Source of the DNA: CAYUNT01 sp964446285
GTDB taxonomy: Bacteria; Sumerlaeota; Sumerlaeia; SLMS01; CAYUNT01
Assembly: GCA_964446285.1 (NCBI GenBank)
Contig: CAYUNT010000037.1
Coordinates: 1-27,673 of the forward strand
Length of the DNA: 27,673 nucleotides
Reading direction: 5' to 3'
Positions within the stretch are counted from its first letter, which is position 1. Every line of letters begins with the position of its first letter. Shown piece by piece: positions 20,892 to 27,673 of the stretch. Below the pieces are notes generated by a model. It was not told the origin of the DNA, did no database searches, and saw only the letters and a program-made list of their open reading frames with translations. Both the position numbers and the translations under genes were made by a program.

Positions 20892-22421
20892 TCAGCGGCA
20901 GGCGCGGTCGATTTCTTCCGCCAGACGCAAATCATCTATCAGGATTTGAATCTGATCCTCGATGCCCTGGCTCCATTCGGGAGGCGGAACCAGTTCCGAC
21001 GGATTCTTGTTTTCCCAACTCTTGCACATTCCATCGAGGCTCATCGTGCGCAGCCCGAACGTAACGCGGTTGGCGGGGACCAGGCGCACCATTTTGCCCT
21101 GGGAATCAAAAAGAACGGTCATCCCAAAATTGCCGTTGAGATCAGGCAATTCATGGCGAATCCGATAGAGCCGCCCAACGAGCGTGCCTTTGTCGTTCAC
21201 TTCAAACGCGGCCACTTTTTCGTTGGCGATCCGCGCCAGAAGCGCCTTGGGAATTCCATCGCAGATGCGGCGCACACACGTGGCCTCGGGGTAACCCATA
21301 TCGGCCAGCGGACGCATCGGGTCTTCGAGATTAAGACCTATTTTAGGGAGCGGAACCGGCAACGCAATACGGCGAACCACAGGCTTGGGACTCGATATTC
21401 CCAATTTCATCCAGAGATTCTTCTTCGGGCGCGATACAGGAATCAGATCGCTCCCGCTCACTTCCATCCGGCTGATCCGGCCATCCTTGCCAAAAGAAAT
21501 CGAGGCCACGCCCATCGTTCCGACCGGGAAACGCTCCAGAATCCATGCGCCCGAATCCAGCCGCGCGGGCGAGGGGGATTCGCTCACGCGATTGACCAGG
21601 AACAAATCCACATCCTCGCGCCAATGCGCCGAAATGCGTTCCACTTCCACGCGGTCCAGATCCGCCAGCAGAATGCTCAGCGCCCCGGGATTCGAATGGC
21701 GCAGGATCTGGATCGAACGCCGGACCTGCATCTCGGTGTCGATCGAGCGATTCACCATGTCCTCGGTTTTCTCTTCGAGCGACGTGGTGCGAAACCGGCT
21801 GATTCCCGCCAGAATTACTGTGCGGCCGTTCACTTCTGCCGTTTTTGCCTTTTCTATGGCGCGGGGCTTGCGGCCATCCACCGTCACCCATGTGCTTAGC
21901 AGCGTGGCGGGGTTCATGGATGGCATGGTGTGAATCAGATCCCCGGGCAGCAGGTTCAGCCAGTCGCCCGCGGTGGCGTTCACACCTTCAACGCGGATTT
22001 CCTTGTATAACGTCAAGGGCGGCAGTTCATACACGGATTCCCGTATAACAATTGGCGCAACAAATCCGCCCAAATCCAGCATCAAAGCATTCGGATTCGC
22101 ATCCCGGAAGACATGCAGTCCGTTTTCCACGAGTTTCTGCACCTCGGGATCGCGCCCGCCCGGAGCATAGTAGATCGATCCCATTCCGCCCCAGTAGGCG
22201 ATTGTCATTCCATCAGCGGGAGCGGAAGCCGCGGGGAAAGAGGCAGATGGCTTGGATGCGTTGGAGGATTGGCCAGGTCCTGCGGATTTTACGGGTTCGG
22301 CGCCCGCCAAAGAAAACAGACAGGCGCACAGCACAACAAGCGCCAACATGGCGGCCGTCGGGTGCGGCTGAACAGGTCGATGCGGAAGTCGAGTCGTTTT
22401 CATCAGTTCATTCAGCGCCAT
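20892..22421 (-). CDS. Secreted protein, degenerate metallophosphoesterase/5'-nucleotidase-like
   Basis: I do not recognise a precise family. The 509-residue protein (ATG at 22421, with GCAGGA 9 bases upstream) has a signal peptide: basic start, then MLALVVLCACLFSLAGA. A low-complexity Ser/Pro/Ala linker follows. The region from about residue 70 to 300 has the outline of a 5'-nucleotidase N-domain: GGMGSIYYAPG, FRDANPNALMLDLGGF, a segment NGRTVILAGISRF, and ILRHSNPGALSILLADLDRVEVERISAHWREDVDLFLVNR, in the places of the usual metal-binding blocks. The metal ligands themselves (D-x-H, GNHE/GNHD) are not seen, so it is probably not an active phosphatase. The last 200 residues match nothing I know. 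It precedes the isomerase by 42 bases. Confidence 0.7.
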   Translation of the reverse strand: MALNELMKTTRLPHRPVQPHPTAAMLALVVLCACLFSLAGAEPVKSAGPGQSSNASKPSASFPAASAPADGMTIAYWGGMGSIYYAPGGRDPEVQKLVENGLHVFRDANPNALMLDLGGFVAPIVIRESVYELPPLTLYKEIRVEGVNATAGDWLNLLPGDLIHTMPSMNPATLLSTWVTVDGRKPRAIEKAKTAEVNGRTVILAGISRFRTTSLEEKTEDMVNRSIDTEMQVRRSIQILRHSNPGALSILLADLDRVEVERISAHWREDVDLFLVNRVSESPSPARLDSGAWILERFPVGTMGVASISFGKDGRISRMEVSGSDLIPVSRPKKNLWMKLGISSPKPVVRRIALPVPLPKIGLNLEDPMRPLADMGYPEATCVRRICDGIPKALLARIANEKVAAFEVNDKGTLVGRLYRIRHELPDLNGNFGMTVLFDSQGKMVRLVPANRVTFGLRTMSLDGMCKSWENKNPSELVPPPEWSQGIEDQIQILIDDLRLAEEIDRACR

Positions 22422-22637
22422 AAAAACGATTCCTGCAAACAATATGGGTCGGAATGAATCCTTGGAAGAAGGCGCATGATGCGGGCAAAACTCCCTGCAT
22501 AGCGCGCATCTCTCAGGGAATTATCGCGAAGAACCTTCCCCCAAGGAAATCAAAAATCAAGGGCATGTCAGATTCGAGCAGGGAATCGCGCATTTTCCGC
22601 CGGTGAGCTCGGTAGAAAACCATTCAAATTGCGAAAA

Positions 22638-23414
22638 TCATTCACCCGGCTTCGCGGGCGAGGCGGCCACTTCATAAAAATGGCCCGGCTCAAGAACCGG
22701 AATGGGCGAATGCGCAATGTCGAAAGCGTCCGGAACATGCGCGATATGCATCTTGCGGCGCAATGGCTCGGGCAATGTCATCAACTCGCGCAGGAACGTG
22801 TGGCCCTCGGACTCGCCGCTTTCGTGAATAATCGTATCGCATTCAGACAGAAACTCGATGTGCCCGGGATCAAAAACCGTATCGGCGGAGAAGCCGAGCG
22901 ACTGTCCGCCGCAGGAAATTCGGAATCCGAAACAGGGAAGAAAATGGCGTGTGGGGCGGATTTCCAGGCGCATGCGGCCAATTGTCTGCGTGCGCCCCTC
23001 GCGCAATTCCACCACGTCAAACCAATCCGCCATCGTCTGCGGGCGGCGCGATGTATTGCAGGCATTGGATAAAAAACCAAGCGTGGCGCGAAGACGGTGC
23101 TCCCACAAATCTTCCAGAACTTCTGCGGTCGTATAAAGGCGGGGGCGCTGCTTTTGGATAAAACGCTTGTAAAATGCCAGTTCCTCCAAGCCATTCGCAT
23201 GATCGCCGTGGAGATGCGTAAGAATCACATGGCCAATTTGATCGAGGTCCACATCAGGGGCGGCAAAGTCGAACTGGCTGGCTTCATACAGCATTTTGCG
23301 AAGCGGCGACGGGCAATCCACAAGCAACATCTCACCGCCCGCCATAACCACCAGGCTGGTGTGGTAATGGATGCGCGAAAAAAAATCGCCTATACCGAGC
23401 GGCAGAAAGTGCAA
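22638..23414 (-). CDS. RNase Z-like metallo-beta-lactamase-fold hydrolase
   Basis: An MBL-fold metal-dependent hydrolase, cytoplasmic, resembling RNase Z and phosphodiesterase members. From the TTG at 23414 it has 258 residues. The fold starts at once with HFLPLGIGDFFSRIHYHTSLVV; the binuclear metal motif HLHGDH (about residues 67-72) follows VILTHL; further ligands are His in RPTRHFLPCFG, Asp in GFSADTVFDPG, and His in IAHVPDAF. HESGE near the C-terminus also fits. An ATG at 23540 is in frame and would add 42 residues, but that stretch is not part of the fold and would run through the hairpin at 23496-23526 and overlap the upstream gene, so I prefer the TTG; it has CAGGG 4 bases upstream. 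Substrate unknown: tRNA 3' processing or a small phosphodiester are both possible. Confidence 0.8.
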   Translation of the reverse strand: MHFLPLGIGDFFSRIHYHTSLVVMAGGEMLLVDCPSPLRKMLYEASQFDFAAPDVDLDQIGHVILTHLHGDHANGLEELAFYKRFIQKQRPRLYTTAEVLEDLWEHRLRATLGFLSNACNTSRRPQTMADWFDVVELREGRTQTIGRMRLEIRPTRHFLPCFGFRISCGGQSLGFSADTVFDPGHIEFLSECDTIIHESGESEGHTFLRELMTLPEPLRRKMHIAHVPDAFDIAHSPIPVLEPGHFYEVAASPAKPGE

Positions 23415-23495
23415 GAGACCCTGCGAGAAAAGCCGGAGGGAAGTCTCCGCTTGCGCGAAGCCAGAAACGAAGTGCCATGCGGCGCGCGCTATGTC

Positions 23496-23526
23496 AATAA
23501 CCAGCGTTAGAAATCGGCTGGTTATT
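23496..23526 (-). terminator. Hairpin overlapping the nuclease stop codon
   Basis: AATAACCAGC (23496-23505) and GCTGGTTATT (23517-23526) form a perfect 10-base stem with an 11-base loop. The nuclease stop (TAA, complement of 23522-23524) lies in one arm. There is no T-run after it on either strand, so it may protect the mRNA end or attenuate rather than act as a classic intrinsic terminator. Confidence 0.5.
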
Positions 23527-25051
23527 CCACAATAAACCAATCCAAACCAACAGGAACGGAACTAAAACTGGTTGTATTGAAAGTGAAGGGCGCCGTGTCA
23601 TTATAGGTCCAGTTGGCCGTATTGAAAACGTCGGCTCGGACGGCCGCCGGCGTGGATTGCCCGCGCGGACCGGTGTATTGCCAGTTGTCATAATGCCGGA
23701 TCGCGAACGCCGTTGTGCCATTGACCAGCCCCGAAGGAATCGCGGAGTTGTTTGCGCTGGTGCAATCCGCGTCCCATGCGTAATCCGCCGCGTTGTTGTC
23801 CATCGCCGTGATGAAAGTGGGGCTGGAAGCCGGACCCTGGAAAACCAGCAACTGGTCGCCGCTAGTCGAGAAATTCAGTCCGCCGCTTCCGCATCCATAC
23901 GAGTCATTGCGCACGTAGTCGCCCGACGTAGCGCCTGTATCGCTGTAATAGGTCAGGACAGTTCCCGCCGCGATGTCTGTGGGCGCGGTCCAAACCAGGC
24001 ATCCTTCGTTGGCTCGAAATCCGCCCGCGGCATACCAGCCGGAATCCGTGAACACCACATGCGTGGTGGCCACAATGGGGACAAGCGGTGCCCAGGCAAA
24101 GCCCTTTGTTCCCGTGTCGCTATTGAGTCCGAGGATCACAATGTCGCCCGCGGACAGCGTGGTGGGCGTGGGAAGGCCTGTGCATGCCACGCCGCCCCAG
24201 ATTTCGCACACCCATTCGGGATGATCCACGAACGGATTGCGGTTTCCCTGGAAGGAATACACAATGTCATTTTTCGCGCGCTCTCGGTCGTCCACAGGGT
24301 CCTCGATGTGCCACTGAAGAAGCGTGCTTAGCAGGCCCATGTAGGCGGGAGAATAGTTGGAAGATGTGTTCGAGACAATCAAATCGCGATTGTCCGTGAG
24401 GATTAGATCGGGTTCAGGGCATCCGGTCACGCCGTGGGTTCCACCTTCGTAGCGGACATCCATATAAAACAAAGCACGGGCCACGTCGCCCCGGCGATTT
24501 GGCCAGACCTCCCAACTTCCTGTGCTGCCGCTGCCCTGGCCCCAGTTGGCCATCGTTGGGAATCCCGTGATCGGATACTGCGTGCAGCCGCTTGGGCAAT
24601 TGGCCAGCACGCGATTGCCGCGCGCGGAATTGTAGCCTTCGTTCGAGGCGATCAGATGGTGGCAATCCGTATAAGGATAATTGCAGCTCCCGTCCACGTA
24701 AAACCCATAGGATTTGGGCCAGCAATGCTCGCGGTTCCAATTGGTGTGATCAGTCTTGGGATAACTTTCATTTTTATATACATCGAGTATGTTGGACGAA
24801 TTGTCCGGGTCCTCGTGAGCGGCTTCAAGAATATCCCACGTGTCCGTGCTTGTGTCGGTATATGGATAGCGCGTGTGGTCCTTGATGATGTTGTGAAGAG
24901 CCTGATGCAGCGCCGATCCCGTCATCCCCGCGGCGGAATCGTAGTATCCAGCGGGAGCGTCGGCCAGAAGACGCAACGGAAAAAGCAAAAGAACAATGCT
25001 TGGCAGGATGATTGTTGCGATTCTGAGGGGCTGAAATGAACGGATAGGCAT
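23522..25051 (-). CDS. Secreted endonuclease I family nuclease with C-terminal beta domain
   Basis: An exported nuclease of the endonuclease I (EndA/NucM) family that cuts DNA, probably for nutrient release. From the ATG at 25051 it has 509 residues; GGAG lies 7 bases upstream. The signal peptide is MPIRSFQPLRIATIIL then a hydrophobic run ending at ADA. The catalytic domain spans about residues 30-280: a WDILEAAHEDP block, WNREHCWPKS with the catalytic His, DCHHLIASN, WEVWPNRRGDVARALFYMDVRY, and LLQWHIEDPVDDRERAKNDIV. Many Cys pairs fit an exported protein. The rest (about 290-509) is a beta-rich module with AGDIVILGLNSD, TTHVVFTDSGWYA and AAGTVLTYYSDTGATSG, seen in extracellular adhesin-like proteins. 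The family core alone is usually 200-300 residues, so this is a fusion. Confidence 0.88.
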   Translation of the reverse strand: MPIRSFQPLRIATIILPSIVLLLFPLRLLADAPAGYYDSAAGMTGSALHQALHNIIKDHTRYPYTDTSTDTWDILEAAHEDPDNSSNILDVYKNESYPKTDHTNWNREHCWPKSYGFYVDGSCNYPYTDCHHLIASNEGYNSARGNRVLANCPSGCTQYPITGFPTMANWGQGSGSTGSWEVWPNRRGDVARALFYMDVRYEGGTHGVTGCPEPDLILTDNRDLIVSNTSSNYSPAYMGLLSTLLQWHIEDPVDDRERAKNDIVYSFQGNRNPFVDHPEWVCEIWGGVACTGLPTPTTLSAGDIVILGLNSDTGTKGFAWAPLVPIVATTHVVFTDSGWYAAGGFRANEGCLVWTAPTDIAAGTVLTYYSDTGATSGDYVRNDSYGCGSGGLNFSTSGDQLLVFQGPASSPTFITAMDNNAADYAWDADCTSANNSAIPSGLVNGTTAFAIRHYDNWQYTGPRGQSTPAAVRADVFNTANWTYNDTAPFTFNTTSFSSVPVGLDWFIVE

Positions 25052-25141
25052 GACGGTTCTCCATCTCATCTAATCTGGCGTGTGCAATGTAGCCGCCCGG
25101 ACACAGCCAGTCAAATCCTCCCTGCTATTTTACCCCTTCTT

Positions 25142-25179
25142 AAAAAAACCCGGCGCGGGAGGCTGGCTCCCGCGCCGGG
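25142..25179 (-). terminator. Strong intrinsic terminator of the cohesin-like gene
   Basis: A perfect 13-base GC-rich stem, CCCGGCGCGGGAG (25149-25161) with its complement at 25167-25179, and a 5-base loop. On the minus strand it is followed directly by seven T (complement of 25142-25148). It lies 30 bases after the stop codon, a textbook rho-independent terminator. Confidence 0.93.
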
Positions 25180-25209
25180 CGTTGATTGGTTCGGAATCGA
25201 GATTCCCGC

Positions 25210-27673
25210 TTAGTCGTTCAGGAACGGATTCGGCACGGATTCCACCGTCAGCGAGTTCAGGCGGATTGTGGCGTCATCCTGGTCGGTCGCGTCGAAGTGG
25301 AAGTAGTCGAACGCGAACACCAGACCTTCGGACGAGGCGACCGGGGCCGAGAAGTAGGCCACGAACTTCTTCGGATCGCCAGCAGCCGGAACGTGCTCGG
25401 CTGTGCCGAAGCTCTGGACCGTTACGTAGCCAGACCCGCGCCACTTCGACTCATTCACGCGAATGCGGAATCCAGGCGTGAGGTTGCGCTGCGCGGGCGC
25501 CAGATCGGTTTCCACTTCGCCCGTGACGATGTAGATCACAGACGGATCAACTGGCAGATCGGTAAAGATGGGCGATTCCCAGAATCCCATCTGATTGATC
25601 TCGCCTGGCGTTCCTTGAGCCGCCAAGCCACCTTCTTTACCATCCCAGGAGAGAATGGCTTCGGTGAAGTAGGCAGGATATGTTACCGGCTTCCAGCCTT
25701 CATCGCCATCGTCGAAGGTGAAGGACTTCTTCACCTGGCGCGCGGCCAGATCGTTGATGTCGCGGCGGACCACTTCCACCCAGTCGAGTTTGAGCTCGGC
25801 GTTGGGGTTGTGGGCCGCAGCGAGGTCGAAGTTGATCATTTCGAATTCAACCATGAAGTCCTTGGAGCCTTCAGGCGGCGAGAAGAGCAATGTATAGGTG
25901 GTGCCACTGGCGGAAGGCGCCCAGCTGCCGTCAACAAGCGGCTCGAACCAGAGTTGATTGTTCTGCTGCAAGTCGCCCGACTGTGCGCGCAGGCGCACGG
26001 TGGCACGAGAGGTCGGCAAATCGTCCACGCTCGAGCTGACGCGGTAACGCGCCGTGTAGAGCGAGTTTTCGCCCGTCTGGCCGATCAGCGGGATCATGCC
26101 AGAGGTGAGCGCCTTTGTAGCCGAGAGGACAAACAGCGGGCTTTCATACAAGCCGTAGTTGTTCACGTTGTTCGTGGCTCTCATCACGAGGTAGCCCGGA
26201 TCGCCCGTTAGCACACCCGTGGTCGGGCCGGTGTAGCCGATCAGATTGCCACCGTAATAGTTCCAGCCCTCGTCGCCCGTGCGGAAGTCGAACCGGACAA
26301 TCGGGTTCGGAATCTGCGTTACGGTGGGCGACGGAGAGGCGGTCGGCGGAATCTCGGTCGGGGTAGGCGTAAGCGTTCCTGTGGTTTCCGGCGTAGGCGA
26401 CACCGTGGGCGGAACCTCAGTCGGGGTTTCCGTCGGCGCTTCCGTAGGTGTCTCAGTCGGCGCCTCTGTAGGCGTCGGGGTTGGCGGCACGCACAGATTC
26501 GTCGTGCCCGTGCTGTCATAGTAGTGGTCGAGACCCGAGCCAATTTCATCCACCATGCCCAGCGGATCGGCAGGATCGCGCTCGACGGTGATGTCATAGA
26601 CACCAATCGGATCGGCCGAGGTCGTCTGGAAGTTCAGAATCACAAGGCGTCCATTCTGCAAAGTCGATTCCACGGAGACGCCAAAGACCCGGACTTCGCG
26701 AGTCGGATCCGCGACGCCTTCCTGGCTCGCCTGGAGCTTGAAGGGCTTGAATCCTTCGCCCGCGTCCACGGCGAATGTGGCCAGATTGGCCGGCAGCGCC
26801 GCGTATTGCGGGTTGAACTTCACCAGGAACGCAAACCCGCTCACGATGCCCTGGATATTGCGATCCACTGAGATTCCAACCTGGAAGGTGGAATTGGGCT
26901 GGCACGGTTCGCCGGTCATGAGCTCCGTAAACACCCGCGCTCCGGTCGGAGTCGGCGTTGGCGGAACCTCGGTCGGCGTTAATGTTGGAGTTGGAGTGAG
27001 GGTCAGCGTAGGCGTTGTAGTTGGCGCAGGAGTCTCAGTCGGAGTTAGTGACTCGCTGGGCGATGGAGAAGGTGACGGCGTCGGAGTCGGCGGGATGCAC
27101 ATTTGTGTCGTCGCCGTATTGTCATAGTAGTGATCGATGCCCGAGCCAATCTCATCCACCATGCCGAGCGGATCCGACGGATCGCGCTCGATCGTAATGT
27201 CGTAGATGCCAATAGGATCAGCGGAGGTCGTCAAGAAGTTCAAGATGATCAGGCGGCCATTCTGCAAGGTCGATTCCACAGAGACACCAAAGACCCGGAC
27301 TTCGCGAGTCGGATCGGAGACGCCTTCCTGGCTGGCTTGCAGTTTGAACGGCTTGAATCCTTCTCCCGCATCCGCCGCAAATGTGGCCAAATTGGCCGGC
27401 AGCGCAACGTATTGCGGATCGAACTTCACCAGGAACGCAAATCCGCTGATGATGCCCTGAGTATTGCGATCCACCGAAACGCCAACCTGGAACGACTTGT
27501 TCGGCTGGCACGGCTCGCCGCTGAGGATTTCCGTGAACACCCGCGCGCCTGTTGGAGTCGGCGAGGGCGAGGGAGTCAGTGAGGCAGTTGGAGTGGGCGG
27601 AACTTCGGTCTCCGTCGGGGTGGGCGGACTGGTCATCGGCGACTTCTCGGCGTACGCGCCGCGCATCGATGCG
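25210..27673 (-). CDS. Giant secreted protein, tandem cohesin-like modules on Pro-Thr linkers (5' end outside window)
   Basis: The C-terminal ~820 residues of an extracellular protein; the frame is open to the window edge and starts inside a Pro-Thr linker, so the N-terminus is missing. Numbering from the ATG at 27666: residues 39-190 and 241-392 are two near-identical modules (by hand 130 of 152 residues equal) with GFAFLVKF(D/N)PQY and a Cys pair near each end (C53/C190 type), resembling cohesin-like beta sandwiches. They are joined by linkers of (P/S)TPT type (11-38, 191-240, 393-453). The rest has two related modules, each starting with F-x-F-x-x-GDEGW (about 458-468 and near 645), likely jelly-roll/carbohydrate-binding-like domains. 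Function: possibly display or scaffolding of surface enzymes or adhesion. An intrinsic terminator lies 30 bases downstream. Strongly biased codon context in linkers is expected from the repeats. Confidence 0.82.
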   Translation of the reverse strand, partial: ASMRGAYAEKSPMTSPPTPTETEVPPTPTASLTPSPSPTPTGARVFTEILSGEPCQPNKSFQVGVSVDRNTQGIISGFAFLVKFDPQYVALPANLATFAADAGEGFKPFKLQASQEGVSDPTREVRVFGVSVESTLQNGRLIILNFLTTSADPIGIYDITIERDPSDPLGMVDEIGSGIDHYYDNTATTQMCIPPTPTPSPSPSPSESLTPTETPAPTTTPTLTLTPTPTLTPTEVPPTPTPTGARVFTELMTGEPCQPNSTFQVGISVDRNIQGIVSGFAFLVKFNPQYAALPANLATFAVDAGEGFKPFKLQASQEGVADPTREVRVFGVSVESTLQNGRLVILNFQTTSADPIGVYDITVERDPADPLGMVDEIGSGLDHYYDSTGTTNLCVPPTPTPTEAPTETPTEAPTETPTEVPPTVSPTPETTGTLTPTPTEIPPTASPSPTVTQIPNPIVRFDFRTGDEGWNYYGGNLIGYTGPTTGVLTGDPGYLVMRATNNVNNYGLYESPLFVLSATKALTSGMIPLIGQTGENSLYTARYRVSSSVDDLPTSRATVRLRAQSGDLQQNNQLWFEPLVDGSWAPSASGTTYTLLFSPPEGSKDFMVEFEMINFDLAAAHNPNAELKLDWVEVVRRDINDLAARQVKKSFTFDDGDEGWKPVTYPAYFTEAILSWDGKEGGLAAQGTPGEINQMGFWESPIFTDLPVDPSVIYIVTGEVETDLAPAQRNLTPGFRIRVNESKWRGSGYVTVQSFGTAEHVPAAGDPKKFVAYFSAPVASSEGLVFAFDYFHFDATDQDDATIRLNSLTVESVPNPFLND
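26491..26946 (-). repeat. Second copy of the ~152-residue cohesin-like module
   Basis: This 456-base copy is related to the one at 27097-27552; the period, module plus linker, is 606 bases. Most protein differences are conservative (I/V, S/A, S/T), and the central block from the GEGFKPFK motif to the TLQNGR motif differs at one residue only. Confidence 0.85.
27097..27552 (-). repeat. First visible copy of the ~152-residue cohesin-like module
   Basis: Partner of the copy at 26491-26946. A further Pro-Thr linker precedes it at the window edge, so another module may lie upstream outside the window. Confidence 0.85.

Noticed and set aside
25186..26211. 341-codon plus-strand frame opposite the cohesin-like gene
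   Set aside because: It covers the terminator-proximal part of a gene with clear repeats and has no motif of its own.
26279..26521. Val/Gly-periodic small protein on the plus strand
   Set aside because: It is the antisense reading of the Pro-Thr linker of the cohesin-like gene.

Overview
The window is GC-rich and comes from a free-living, Gram-negative-type bacterium. It carries secretin family outer-membrane proteins, a lipoprotein with a lipobox, a type II/IV pseudopilin and large secreted Thr/Pro-linker proteins. The pseudopilin head, the fucose-isomerase-like protein and the Pro-Thr linked multidomain protein recall uncultivated lineages such as Sumerlaeota, Hydrogenedentota or other PVC-neighbour groups. 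That placement is an impression from family resemblance, not something I could test. I saw no rRNA, tRNA, CRISPR array, transposase or phage gene.

Layout. 1-2358: recJ and a small membrane/coiled-coil protein on the minus strand, bracketed by short-period repeat arrays. 2620-4149: a GT-B glycosyltransferase (+). 4150-4371: a convergent gap packed with inverted repeats. 4372-5064: a pseudopilin (-). 5504-8323: a two-part radical SAM/DUF2344 fusion protein (+). 8447-11904: a minus-strand operon of a TPR lipoprotein and two short secretin-core proteins, closed by a strong terminator. 11905-12459: a gap with a large heptanucleotide array, followed by a CorA-like transporter (12460-13386, +). 13647-14765: an aldo/keto reductase with two ferredoxin-type clusters (+), convergent with an EamA-type permease (14802-15833, -). 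15985-20849: a minus-strand sugar locus of a fucose/arabinose-isomerase-like enzyme and an FGGY pentulokinase, separated by an orphan DNA methyltransferase and a PemK/MazF-type toxin-antitoxin pair. 20892-25051: a degenerate phosphoesterase-like secreted protein, an RNase Z-like metallo-hydrolase and a secreted endonuclease I fusion (all -). 25210-27673: the 3' part of a giant secreted protein with near-identical cohesin-like modules on Pro-Thr linkers (-).

The sugar genes make a plausible two-step route: aldose isomerisation to a ketose such as D-ribulose, then phosphorylation into the pentose phosphate pathway. The lipoprotein and secretin-core operon, together with the pseudopilin, point to an envelope export or fibre apparatus, but its ATPase and inner-membrane platform are not in this window.

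The most unusual signal is a set of short-period degenerate repeats. Heptamers (CTCACAA and CACTGNN classes) and nonamers (GTCC, GGGCGGATN and GTCAGAC classes) recur in at least five intergenic gaps. The nonamer type also appears inside the radical SAM gene at three places, including the very codons that supply its start.
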